Shown piece by piece: positions 14,507 to 26,096 of a stretch of DNA of 64,000 nucleotides; position 1 is the stretch's first letter; the number at the start of each line of letters is the position of its first letter. This DNA is from Rotaria socialis. Lineage: Eukaryota; Rotifera; Eurotatoria; Philodinida; Philodinidae. The DNA lies in assembly GCA_905331475.1 (NCBI GenBank), contig CAJNYU010002045.1, forward strand, positions 404,279-468,278, written 5' to 3'. The position numbers and the translations under genes are program-made. The notes beneath the pieces are model-generated. The model saw only the letters and a list, made by a program, of their open reading frames with translations. It was not told where the DNA came from and made no database searches.

Positions 14507-17500
14507 ATGAAAGCAAATAGTTTTGATGAAGTTAAAATTCAATTTGAAAAGGTTAATGAAAATTTTAATAGAAATTCTTTAAAATTCTTGTTTTTGTTTG
14601 TATAGTTTTTATCTGTATTTCGTAATGTTTTAACATCAGAAAATGAAATAAATATTATTCAAAATAAACTTCGACGACGTTTTAATACGACAAGATCAGG
14701 TTATCTATGTTCAAATGAATTTATATCATTGCTTAATCATATGCACAATCTATTTGTTGACAATAAGAAATCAGCAAAATATTATACAGAATTAGCTTCA
14801 TTCGATGAACAATTGAAAAAAAATTCTATTAAATCATCCAGGTAAAAATCATTATGATAGTAATATTTTCTTTGGAATATCGATCACTTTGTTAGAATAC
14901 ATATATGAATTAATTTCTTTTTGAATTGTTAGAACCAGAAAAGAAGCTTGTTACTATAACGTTTTCTGGAATCTCTTGATGAATATCATTTCAACAGATA
15001 TTTAATTGCTCATGAAATGATTTCTGTGTTTTTTATATTGTTGTGTATATTAATCAGCTCCTGTTTCAGTTTATCCTCTTTGCGCAACGAAGTATTCTGT
15101 GCTTACTTGAAGCTCACATTGAGATTCAATCAAGACATGAATCACCATTTGACGTAGTTCATTTTACGATTAACACTATCTGCAGACCTCGCAGCAGTAC
15201 TAATTTCCTGATTTCTTTTTGATGTCCTGATATTTTATGATTTTTTTACCAATAGGTCTAGATATAAATGACTTTCACATTTTCTTTTGTTATGATCAAT
15301 ATTTCAAGGCTTATATAGATGTAATTATTTGATAAGTTTTACGAAAAAGCTTTTCAACGCAGCCCCGTTGGGGCTAACATGTGGAACTCACATAGTTCAA
15401 TCAGTTAGATACTGATCAAATAGAAGTTTTATTTTTTCAGAATAGTGAGATCATATTTTGTTCAAAAATAAGATAATAAAACCATTTTAACATTTGAAGT
15501 TTATTGAATCTATCAATAGGAAATATTACTAGAGAGAACGTATAAAAAACTTTTTCTTTAGAATATGTCAGTATGCTGAAATGTTTAGTGGTTTCATTGA
15601 GAAATATTGTGAATGATAATAATTTAAACAGTATTTAGGATATAGCTATCAATATTATTGAGAAAATTTATATTTTTTCGTATTATCAGGTGAGAAATTG
15701 ATACATTTTTTTCATAAACGCAAATTTGATAAAAGCTTCCCAGTGGATGGAAAAGTTGCGAATTGTAAATACGCTAAAGTGGATTCAAGGTCTAGATTAT
15801 GGTATTTGTGTGAGAAAAAAAAATTAAAATCTTCATCTGTTTATTGTACGTGGTAGAAGTAACGAGTGTAATAGTAGTATAAACTAGTTGCTAGGTTCTG
15901 TAGCGGTAACATACACTCGTTGCTAACGTCTGTAATAATCAAAATATATAATACTGTCGTAACTATGAGCTATAATAATAAAAATATACGATACTGTCGT
16001 AACTATGGATTAATAATAAAAACGACAGATTTTGATGATGAATTAGATATTAAATCCTAATTATCATGATTTCTGATTAGTGAAACTAAATTTTTATTAC
16101 TGATGTGAGTAGTGATGAACATATCCAGGACAACGATTCCTGAAGCAGTATTCCGTGAATTTCCGGCGAAAACCTGCAAGAAACTCGCTGTTTCCGATCG
16201 GAACCCACCGGGAATTGTCCGGAATTCGATGCAGGAATCCGGCTACCAGTTTTAACAGGTTACTGTCAATTTCGACCGGAACCGGATGCTTTCACCGGAA
16301 TACTGCTTCCATGAAATTTTCGGAATACCACAGAACCGGCCGTTTCCGGGGCCGGAATGTTCGACCTGGGAATTTGTGGCCTGTCTGAATTCTTGATTTT
16401 GAGACATAGGTTGCGGCGACCCCTGTATCTACAATTTCTTCTCCAGCAAGCATCGATAGCTTTTACAGTTGACTAGTTTTTCTTTTTCAAACTGAACTAT
16501 TGTGGATGGATATTACTACTCTTCAATATATCTATTTTCTATGAGAAAAAGCTCCAATGAGTGTAATATGTATTTCTTATTACCATTCTGATTCCGCTAT
16601 ATGTATTTATTGATGAATCGGTTTTCTCTTAGGCCGCATTCATCGTCAACTACAGTCTCGATTGATGCATCGTCCACAGTAACTTCTATAAAACCTATCG
16701 ATGCTAATGACAATATTACCGAAGCATCTCCTGTCAGTCCACCAAAATCAACTATTGAATATGAAACATCAATAGCAGAAGTTCAAGAAACAATCGATCA
16801 TCTTGTCGATCAATGTTGTACAATTGTATCGGTATCCATCAAATCAAGAACACATTTTTTCGACAACAAAGTAACAACTTCTACGCCTTTAAACAGCGAC
16901 AGAAAGAATAAAAGAAAAGTAATCAAACTAGAACGAAGATTAAGTCGTTTATCAAGAATAATACGTGAATTAGAAGAAAAAGATATGTCACTTGATGAAA
17001 TGGCTCACTGTGATTTATATGTCGTGGAATCCAATTTAAAAAAGCAAGCATGTGAAGTAAATTTTAAGAAAAATTTCTTTACAAAAATGTGTTTCTGATA
17101 ATATAAACTATTTAGATTCATAGTAAAATTGCTAAACTTAAAAGTCAAACACCTACTATTGAAAGAATTATTCATCAGCCGATCGTTCTCAGTGGTACGC
17201 TTTCTTTCATGCAGATTATTTCATTTTTCAAATTGTCATGTATTTAAGAATCTGAAATTGGTCATCCATTAATCAATAAAAACCTAGAAGAAATGGTGAA
17301 TCAAGCTAAACATTTCCCTTCGTTTAGTGATATACTTGATACAGTAGAAAAAGTCAATGATAAACATAAACTTAATCTTGAGTAAATCATATCTCATTTT
17401 GTTTTCAATGACTAATTATGTATATGATTGAATTCTAGTGAAGAAGCTTGTAACAAATTTGCTGAAAAATCTTTTAAAATTATTGGAAGAAAAATAAAAG

Positions 17501-18424
17501 ATCGACGAATGGCAGATTTTAACGATATTATGTACAGTCGTCTTCCGGCAGATTTCAAGTATGAATCTTATATCAAAAGTTCATTTTCAGACAGCGAACA
17601 TCCTTTTTGTTTTTGATAATCTGTTATATTAAGATGTATTAAAAATATTTTTGTTTTAGTATCGAACAAGATGATCCAGCTTTACATAATGTTGAAATTG
17701 AAAAAGTTCTATCAGAAAATCATCGCGAAGCTTTGATTAAAACTGAGAAAGTAAATTGAATATAAATTTAGAAGTTCGAGAAATATTTAGTTTTTTTTTT
17801 AACAAAGATTTTTGAAGAATTTTCTCAAATTGAACCTAACTCAGAGGTGGAAGCAAATGTCAAATCTACTGAAGAAGAATCTGTAAGTGAACAAGAAGAA
17901 GAAACCATCACTATTGCGGAAGTACATGAAGTACAATATGATGTTGTTGATATAGTTGCACCATTATGTAAAATAAAGGATTTAAGATTGCTTTTAAATT
18001 AAGAAACAATACATTTTTCTTTCTTCTAGCACTCGAACCAACAATTCATGATGCATCTGAGTCAAATTCAAATGAAGCAGTAGTTGAAATCTCACTCAAT
18101 GATCGTGCACTAACAATCCTATCAACAGCTGCATTGCCAATGAAAAAAACACCAACACGATACCGTGAATCAGAAATTTATAGGAACTCTCAAGAATCAT
18201 CGACTGTGAGAAATGATTCTCAAGTAGAAACATTGATACCAAGGCGAAAACAAAATGTAATTAATAATGAAATTATCTATAGTTTGTATAAACAACGATT
18301 GACAAATAATGTTTCACCGGTGCCGAAATCGGTCACTAATAAAAGACCAACGACAATCAATACTGAATATTCGACCAGCAAAAAAGCCAAGCAACAATCA
18401 TCGGAGATTATTGTACTTGATTAA
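14507..18424 (+). CDS. DAXX: DAXX-like histone H3.3 chaperone
   Basis: DAXX deposits H3.3-H4 and acts as a SUMO-dependent corepressor. Nine exons fit in phase: 14507-14551, 14606-14841, 16633-17056, 17116-17194, 17249-17381, 17439-17558, 17660-17750, 17808-17967 and 18030-18424. Exon 2 encodes the N-terminal helical bundle (RSGYLCSNEFISLLNHMHNL). The histone-binding region follows in order: RKVIKLERRLSRLSRIIREL, then HFPSFSDILDTVEKVNDKHK, FKIIGRKIKDRRMADFNDIM and DDPALHNVEIEKVLSENHRE. The acidic block of vertebrate DAXX is reduced to a short Glu-rich segment (EESVSEQEEE). The protein ends SSEIIVLD, a C-terminal SUMO-interacting motif like the IIVL of human DAXX. All introns are 50-110 nt except intron 2 (1,791 nt), which holds repeats. 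Confidence 0.88.
14842..16632. repeat. Oversized DAXX intron 2 with repeat insertions
   Basis: This intron is roughly 30 times longer than its neighbours. At 15360-15375 it holds a perfect hairpin (AGCCCC-GTT-GGGGCT). At about 15945-16025 two near-identical direct units contain ATACTGTCGTAACTATG and TAATAATAAAAA. At about 16130-16390 a GC-richer block is packed with CCGGAA/TTCCGG words in both orientations. I infer one or more degraded transposons, but I find no convincing terminal repeat or target duplication. The open frame at 16155-16388 is a by-product of the GC-rich block. Confidence 0.6.
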
Positions 18425-19329
18425 ATATTTCACTTTTGTATACAACTGTATTTATTTTTGTTGTTTTTCTTTTGGGTGTTTCCATGTTCTCTGTATATAC
18501 ATATATACGTATGTCGATTTCTGGTCAAATAGAGATTATTAAGCTTTACATTCGATTTTCAGTAATGAATACAATTGTTCTTTTCACGTCTGTTAGAATT
18601 TTTAAAGAACTCTCGGATTTAGAGGATTAAAAGAGAGAAAACAAAACAGAACGTAGAGAAGTGCACAACACTGACAAAACTTCGATTAATACGATACTTC
18701 ATCCAATTTATCTGTTTTGTAGGATAGTAATCATTCTATTCTACCATCTGATAATTTCATGACGAGTGAAAACAATTAATCATTGTTGATGTTATGGAAA
18801 TTTTACAGACAAGATCTGTTGAAAAAATCACTTTATTTCAATACAGCCGCCTTTTGCTTTGATTAATCGTTAGATATGAGTATACTTTTCTTATGCGTAT
18901 GCATATAATAGGTGCAACTTCGATGAAATGTTTTTCGGCTCTTATTTACATGAGCAACATACTATACTGTCAAGTTGCCTTTTCGTTGCTCGTCTAGCTG
19001 GATCATTTTTTTGGAAAAGAGAGAATGTAGATGAATATAACGGAAAAAGGATTCAGTCAGTTAACATCCGTTCTGTAAAATCCCATACTGTAAAAAATGG
19101 CCATTGCAAAACAAATACTACTCGATCTATCGTCACACTTGCTTGACAAAATAAAAGACTTCAGAAAATATTTTTGAAACCTTTCTGAAATCAAAGCAGC
19201 ACTGCATTCATTTAATTAAAGTGATGTAACTATGAGCATACTTTTTTCATTCAATTTCTATCTATAAAATTATCTATTCATATTTATGTGTGAATTTGTA
19301 CTATTCGAATAAAAATACAAACTGTTAAG
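18425..19329. other. Interval between DAXX and the phosphatase; missing 5' exon probably here
   Basis: The next gene has no start codon in its first readable exon, so its 5' exon should lie here. The open frame at 18928-19146 is a candidate, but I could not phase it confidently. Nothing else is recognised. Confidence 0.4.
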
Positions 19330-20411
19330 CAAAGCCTCATCAAGACACGTCGAATCACCGACAACATCATTATCATTATCTGTCCGATCGGACCCTCACT
19401 ATTTTTTTCTTATTCGACATGGTATCTATTTATCGACAGGTCGTCGAGATGATGGCCTTATTGAACTAGGTAGAAAGCAGGTAGCCGTTTTTTGTTTTTC
19501 TATTGCCTGTTATTAAATAATTCGAACTCGGTATTAAATCTAATAGGCGTATGTAGCAGCTGAAACCATCGATGCACTTGCACGTTCAATAGAAAATTCT
19601 TCGGATAGATCATCTCGTATTATTTTTACCGATCTAATTCATTCGAGTTATAAGCGAGCTTATCAAACTGGTTTAATCACAGGCAATCGTCTTGAAAAAA
19701 TACAAAGACTTGAACAATCATCTGCCATTATCTATAAACGTTTTAAATGTTGGAGAGAAATACATTCGATTGACTGTTTTCGAAAACGTTGGCAAAAAAT
19801 TCAACGTTTATTTTTTTCTACATTCTCAAATCATAAAATGTCATCAAAAAATTATGTTATTTTTTCGCATGGTAATCTTCTCAGCAGTATTATTACTTTT
19901 CTAATGTCAGGCGCATCATGGGATTGTTGGCAATTCGGTAATATTGCGCCACATTGTTCTGTTTCGATTTTATCCTATACACCTGGAGATGAACTACCTC
20001 GAATTATATTACAACCTTTTCAAATATTGAATCAGTCATTACCAATAACAATAAATAATATTAATCCGAAACGAATGCAATTAAAAGATATTGTAACAAA
20101 TGAAATAGGTAGCGAAAAAATTTGGAAATTAATCATAGATTCTATTATTCCAGTAAGTTGCTACATTGTAGAGAATTATGACATCCTTGGTTTCTATTTA
20201 GAAACGTGTTGTTGGCTCGTATACAGATCAATTTTCAAGTATTTCTAAATTCATTCCAGATAATGATGATGAAGCACGTCGTATATTATTTATTGTTAGT
20301 CAATATTACTCACACACAATGAAAATTAAAAAGAAATCGAGTATCATCGATTCAAATCTAGATAGTGATAGTGAAGAAGAAGAAGAAGAAGAAGAAGAAA
20401 ATGATAACTAA
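19330..20411 (+). CDS. Histidine phosphatase superfamily protein, PGAM5-like (5' end not resolved)
   Basis: Exons 19330-19480, 19547-20152 and 20202-20411 join in phase. The first carries the active-site RHG motif in HYFFLIRHGIYLS, followed by DGLIELGRKQ, the usual 'L.xLGxxQA' pattern. The second histidine motif is YVIFSHGNLLSSIITFL, and an SSYKRAYQTG stretch matches the 'SxxxRAxxT' element. So the phosphohistidine (His of RHG), the Arg and the late His are all present. The spacing is closest to PGAM5-type Ser/Thr/His phosphatases. After the catalytic core comes an unfamiliar segment of about 100 residues, then a Lys patch and a poly-Glu tail (SDSEEEEEEEE) that could be a nuclear or binding tail. 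An in-frame stop lies upstream of 19330, so a 5' exon is missing from the model. Confidence 0.75.
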
Positions 20412-20710
20412 AAATGAATTTATTCAACGTTTTCTCATCTGTAAAATGATGGATCATTAATTTTGAATTAAAACAAAAAATCTCAGATTTTTATTTTGTT
20501 TTTTCAAACGTGATCATAACTCTAATAAATCTAATTTGATTCCGATCTAGAAATAGAATATTGCCGAATTGATATAGCTACTCAATTTTAATTTTCTAAC
20601 TCGAGTATTTCTTTTTCTTTTTGAATGCTCTTCATCGAATACTTTAATTTAGACATGACAAGTCAAACAATTCAGTTTATTTTCGATAATGAACACTATT
20701 TTCAGATGAA

Positions 20711-21073
20711 TCATTGCGAATGATCATTGATCGTTTGTTCTTGCGTATTCGATGATGTATTTCCAAAGAGAAAACCAAATTTCACACCTTCACCACAATC
20801 GCAATTACAATCTGATAATGTTTATGAACATTCATTTTTTTTGTGCTAGAAAAAACACTCCTTACTAATATCGTATTGCGGCCGACTTATTTGAGTTATA
20901 AGTGCAGTAAGAAATGCTGCTTGTGGTGAATCATTCTGTTCATAGATATCGCCGACGCGTCGTTTGTTAGCATCACATTTACAAGAACAATCTGTAAATC
21001 GAAAATGAAACTGTTCATGAGCGTCGATATTTGATTGTTCTTTATGATGAATTGAACTTGAACTAGTACCCAT
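20711..21073 (-). CDS. Small protein with duplicated CxCxC motifs (about 120 aa)
   Basis: Two exons, 20866-21073 and 20711-20811, join in phase over a 54-nt intron. The product begins MGTSSSSIHHK, a plausible N-myristoylation site (Gly2, Ser6). It has two similar cysteine clusters: TDCSCKCDANKRRVGDIYEQ and DINCNCDCGEGVKFGFLFGN. Each is CxCxC followed by an acidic or glycine stretch. That suggests an internal duplication and possibly metal binding. No signal peptide is seen. It is convergent with the phosphatase gene and divergent from PLC. I do not recognise the family. Confidence 0.6.
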
Positions 21074-21635
21074 AAAATATTATATATTTATGTCAGAATA
21101 AACAGATATTAGGAAGAGATAGAATATTGAAGCGAATAAAAAAAACAACTTTTATTAAAAAAATTTTTACAGTAGGCGCGAAGTTTATTTTTAATAATAA
21201 TATTAGGTCGTAAATCATTTCTCTTCTATCATTCAATGGCATAGGTCAACAAACATTCAGAAGAAAAACTAATATTTTTCTTAAAATTTTCATTCATACG
21301 TCAAAATAAAGCATTTCCCTTTCACATTAATGCATCAAAAATTATCACAGAGAAATAGTAATAATTCTTTTTTATTTTATTTTTTTGTATAATATTTTCA
21401 ACATTTCTATCAATCAAACATAGATATGATCCATGTAGACAAAAGCAAAACAATATTTGAACAGAAAAAAGTTGACTTACGTAAAAAAAATAATCTGACA
21501 TCGTAACTTCTACCGACGGGAAAAAACTAGGATTTATAACTAACAGCGAGAGAGCAAATATTGATAATCAACATTTTGACGTACTTATTGTAGAAAAAGA
21601 AAACGTCAGTTGCAAGCAAACGCTTTTAGTCTACA
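21074..21635. promoter_or_regulatory. Divergent upstream region of the CxC gene and PLC
   Basis: These 562 bp lie between two divergent starts. The stretch is AT-rich with T-runs. CGCTTTTAG ends 6 nt before the PLC ATG and could be a trans-splice acceptor. No promoter element is clear. Confidence 0.4.
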
Positions 21636-24600
21636 ATGGGCGATTTAAAGAATGTTCTACTGAATAAACTTCAAGAAGGAACGCTTTTTGTTAAATTTAA
21701 TGATGATGGCTCATTAAATGAAGGTTTCTTCTATATTTGTCCGAAACTCAAGTCTCTTATTTATAATGTTTCAAAAAAATTATTTCAAAATTCAACAAAT
21801 GAATGTAACATTAACAGTCTTTTTTTCTTTGTTATTTCTATTTTTTCTTCTTAAATAGATCTTCTGAAAGATTGTGAAGTTCGAGCTGGTTTAAAAACAG
21901 ATACATGGTTAAAAGTTCTTCGCTCGGGTAAAGTACGAGAACAACAGGTAACCCCTTTTTTTTAGTGAAAATTGATCTCATTCAATTACTAAAATGATAT
22001 CATAGGATGATTTGGCTTTTTCAATTTTGCATAGTCGTGGACGAAAAAGTTTAGATCTACTTGCCAATGATACAGAAACACGTGATAATTGGGTTACTGG
22101 TTTAGAAATGTTAATACAGGATAGTATTGGAAAGCCCTACACGAAAATAACGGATAGGTATAGTAGTCATATCCAGAGTGCCGGTAATAGAAAAAATAAG
22201 AATAATATGTATTTAGATGGCTCGAAGGTCTTTTCAATGAAGCCGATCGTAATCGAAATGGTCTTTTATGTAAAGGTGAAGTTCATCGATTATTAGAAAA
22301 ATTAAATGTTCGTTTAACTACTGAAGAATTTGAACAATATTTTGAAGTAAATTTTAAAACACAAAACATAGCATAAAATACATTGGTTAGAGTTAACCGT
22401 TTTAGCAAACTGATTTACGTGTAGCTAAATATCGTGGACAACTTCGTGTGGAAGATTTTATAACATTCTATAAAATATTAACTTATCGACCAGAATTAAT
22501 GCATCTTATTCATACGTATGTTGATTAGAATCGAAAAAAAATATGCGTAGTCTATGTTTTTTTAAATTTTAGTTATAGTGGCTCATGTGAACTTTGCACA
22601 TGTAATGGAAATCCAACAATATCAATTGTTTGTTCAAGATTAACTCCAGTTATTGAAGCATCACTTACTGGACTGGGTCCGATGAAACCTCGTGCAATAC
22701 CATTCTCACCTCAACCTGGCCAAATACCAATGAGTTCAATGACGAATAATTATATGACTATAGAAGAAGTCAAAGAATTTATGTTAAATGAACAAGAAGT
22801 ATGCAGAAATATTTTATTTCTATGATTAGGAGTTCTTCTTTTTTTCGTATTACTAGCAAGCATTATCATTGGCTGAAATTACAGAACTGATAAAAAAATT
22901 TGATCCGTCAACAGAAGGCAAAGAATGTATTGAAATGGGTGTTGATGGTAAGATTTTCATCATCGTTTTTTGTTTTGATAATAAATATCGTTGTTCTTTA
23001 TTTTATTACTACTGAAAGGTCTTCGAGAAATGTTATTAAGCGATAAAAATCAACTAATGAAACCTGAACATCGAAATACAGTCTATCAAGATATGAATCA
23101 ACCATTGACTAGCTATTGGATTAATACATCACATAATACGTACGAAAGATTTTAGAGAATTAGACTATATCTTCTTTTCTTATTCAGATATCTATGTGCC
23201 AATCAAATGGTAGGTAAGTGTACGGGTGAATCGTATGTTCAAGCTTTGCAACGAGGTTGTCGATCAGTGGAATGTAAGTAGAATTGAATTTATGTTACTA
23301 TGAAATAATTGTTCGTGATTTTATTATTCTAGTGGATCTCTATGATGGAGCCGATGGACGACCGGTCGTTCGACATGCATATACATTTATCAAAGATGCT
23401 TACCTAGGAGAAATTCTCACTCAAATAAAACAGTTTGCATTTTATGCTTCACCGTATGTTATGTTTTAGATAATTAAAGAATTTCCCTTTTGTTGTTGTA
23501 TCATTCATTCATTTAGATATCCATTGTTTCTCAATCTTGAAAATCATTGTTCAAATAAACAACAATATCTCGTGGCTAAATTATTACTTGATGAGTTCGG
23601 CTGTAAGATTTACGAATCGATTGGCGTTGTATTCATTTGGCTACGATTGAATTTTTATTTTAGCATCAATATATACAGCTGAAGAAGCGAATGCATTTTC
23701 GGTGTGGCCGTCACCTGAACAATTGAAAGGACGTATCATTATTCGAGTAAGTCGATTTTTATTGGAACTTGAAAAATCATTCGTTAACCGATTTTATTTT
23801 TTTTAGGGACGAATTACACCAAAGGATAGTATATCCTTCGATTGTAGCAATGAAGATGAATCTTTTGATCCGGATGTTTCTGTGTGTAGTATTTTTCTCT
23901 TGTTCTATTGATGTCAATCTTTGTTCTATATAGGTTGTTTGTAAAGATTTATCTATTCTTATTGCTTGTCAGAATGCAACATTCAAAGGATTTACAGTTG
24001 CTAAAAAATGTTAGTTAATGATAATAATTTGTTTTCTTTTTCTCTCATGAATTTATTATTTTAATCTTAGATAAACATACTCAATCGTCGTCATTATCAG
24101 AAAATAAGGCATTAGCTTTAGTTGATCATCATGCTCTTGATCTTATTCTAAATAATCAACATTTAATTACACGTGTTTATCCATCGGCATACCGGCAAGA
24201 TTCAAGTAATATTGAAGCAATTTCATTATGGAATACAGGTGTACACATGGGTAAGAATAGATTTCATTCTTTTTCATATTGATTTTGAATCATTTTATTT
24301 TCAATTCTAGTCGCATTGAATTTTCAAACAGGTGATGTATCAATGTCATTGAATCATGGCAAATTTACAGATAATAATCAATGTGGATATATTTTAAAAC
24401 CCTCAATATTACGCGAAAGTATAAATTTATAGTAATCTAAAATCTGATATAAAGTTTCAGTCTTAATAGATAATACTACATTTAGTCCAAATAGTTGTTT
24501 TTCTGCCTATCTTCTTGCTCAGCGAAGACCACTCAAATTAGAACTTTGTGTAAAACATTGTTTATAGAAAAAAAAGATGCATTTATTTATTTAATCTTGA

Positions 24601-25106
24601 TATATTCAGATGATTAGTGCACAACATTTACCAAAACGAAATCAACATGATACTTCACCGGTATCACCGTTTGTAAAAGTGAAAATTTATGGTGTTCGTT
24701 GTGGTACACAAAAGAAACAGAAAAGACGAGATTGTTTTAATTTTTGTAATTTAAAATCTTGATTTATTTAGATCAAAATGAACAAAAAACTTCAGCTGTA
24801 CTAACCAATGGTTTAAATCCAATTTGGAATCATTCAATACAATTTTCGATTTGTATTCCAGAGTTATGTCTTATACGATTTTTAGTTAAAGATAGTGATA
24901 AAAATAATACTGATCTGGGACAATATTCGATTCCGTTTCTTTCGATGCAAGCTGGTAAATAGATCAACAATAGAAATGTTCATATCCATATTATCTTTTT
25001 CATTAAAGGATATCGACATATTCGATTACTTGATAGACATAACTCTCCAACAACAGCTACTTTATTTGTACATGTAAAAATCATTAATATGGAAGCAACA
25101 AGATAA
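21636..25106 (+). CDS. PLCD: Phosphoinositide-specific phospholipase C, delta-type
   Basis: It hydrolyses PI(4,5)P2 to IP3 and diacylglycerol. The early exons (21636-21804, 21859-21947, 22006-22157, 22217-22346, 22406-22515, 22573-22798, 22857-22947 and 23019-23139) were phased, and the rest follow to 25106. Domain order is an N-terminal PH domain (to about 22157), EF-hands (loop [12 protein letters not shown]), X box, short linker, Y box and C2. The X box has [30 protein letters not shown] and [15 protein letters not shown]. Both catalytic histidines and the calcium-binding Asn, Glu and Asp are therefore present. The Y box has SLSENKAL and [13 protein letters not shown]. The C2 domain ends [20 protein letters not shown]. 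Two lysines of the vertebrate KILLKGK segment are Arg here. An extra segment with CELCTC lies between the EF lobes. No SH2, SH3 or RasGEF parts are seen, which fits the delta class. Confidence 0.92.
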
Positions 25107-25305
25107 TTTTTAATAGAAATCTAAACTAAAAAAAAAGCGAACAAGATAATAATGCTAACTATAAATATCTTTGATAATTGTTGTACTATTTTGAAATATA
25201 ATCGAGAATAAATTCAATTTTTTGAATAAACAACGACGAATCTATTCGAAAATTAGATCTGAATACTATAAGTTTGTTTGCATTTGACTAGTGGTTGTTT
25301 GAGGA

Positions 25306-25772
25306 TCATAAAATATAGGTTCGCTGATATTGTTGAACTTGCATCTTCAGTATTTCTTGATTAAAATATTCTTCAGGACAGCAACAAGAAAACGCATCGG
25401 CACTGTAAGCGATATGCGATGCTGTTGGTATAAAGGTCTCTCTCGAAGAGTAACCCCTAGTAGTTAGGAGAGAAGAATTCAGCACATGCATGGATGTGCA
25501 ATATTGATTGTAGTTTGCTACGAACTACACAGCTCGATACAAGATTATAACATAAAAACGTACTCGCAGTCTATCGATCTATGAATGCAACTACAAAAGA
25601 TTTTGGAACACACAGCAATAGTATCTACGAAGGAGGATAAAAGGCTTGTTCCGATGTGTCCATCTATTACGCTCATTGTAGAACAGTTCAGATCACTTAT
25701 TGATGCATAAGACAGATAATATATTAAATCTTCCATATCTTCCAAACGGATGTGAGTGATGTTTTCATTCAC
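25306..25772 (-). CDS. Possible small two-exon gene, 5' end unclear
   Basis: Two open stretches on minus can be joined: 25564-25772 ends TGCGA before GTACGT, and 25306-25456 starts after CTACTAG. The joined reading runs from NENITHIRLEDMEDLIYYL through a Cys-rich stretch (SCCCPEEYF) to RTYIL, then TGA. The first exon begins on GTG rather than ATG, with an AG just upstream, so a further 5' exon would be needed. It sits between the convergent PLC and ADP-ribosyltransferase genes. There is no recognised domain, and it may be chance. Confidence 0.25.
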
Positions 25773-26096
25773 ACTTATCTCGCCTAATTAAATCTTCTGT
25801 ATTGCCGATATTTTCACAATTTGGGTGTGGGTGTGTATGTGCGTCTTTTCGAATGCATAGTCACACTCGCACCGACAGCACTCATCCACACCCGTGGCAT
25901 ATTCTTTGATAGTCCTACGGAATACTTATATTACACACAGTTAACACTACAGAGGAAAAGCTGAGATGCTGAATGAAATTTCAATCTCTACAACAGCTCT
26001 CTGTATGCACATAACTTTTATCTTGTTTTTTCAAAATTTGTGTTTATTCGACAAGTGGTCTACTAATATATTTGCGTTTGTTTATCAATTCTACTA

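Noticed and set aside
16155-16388. Plus-strand 77-codon frame
   Set aside because: It is produced by the CCGGAA-rich repeat in DAXX intron 2.
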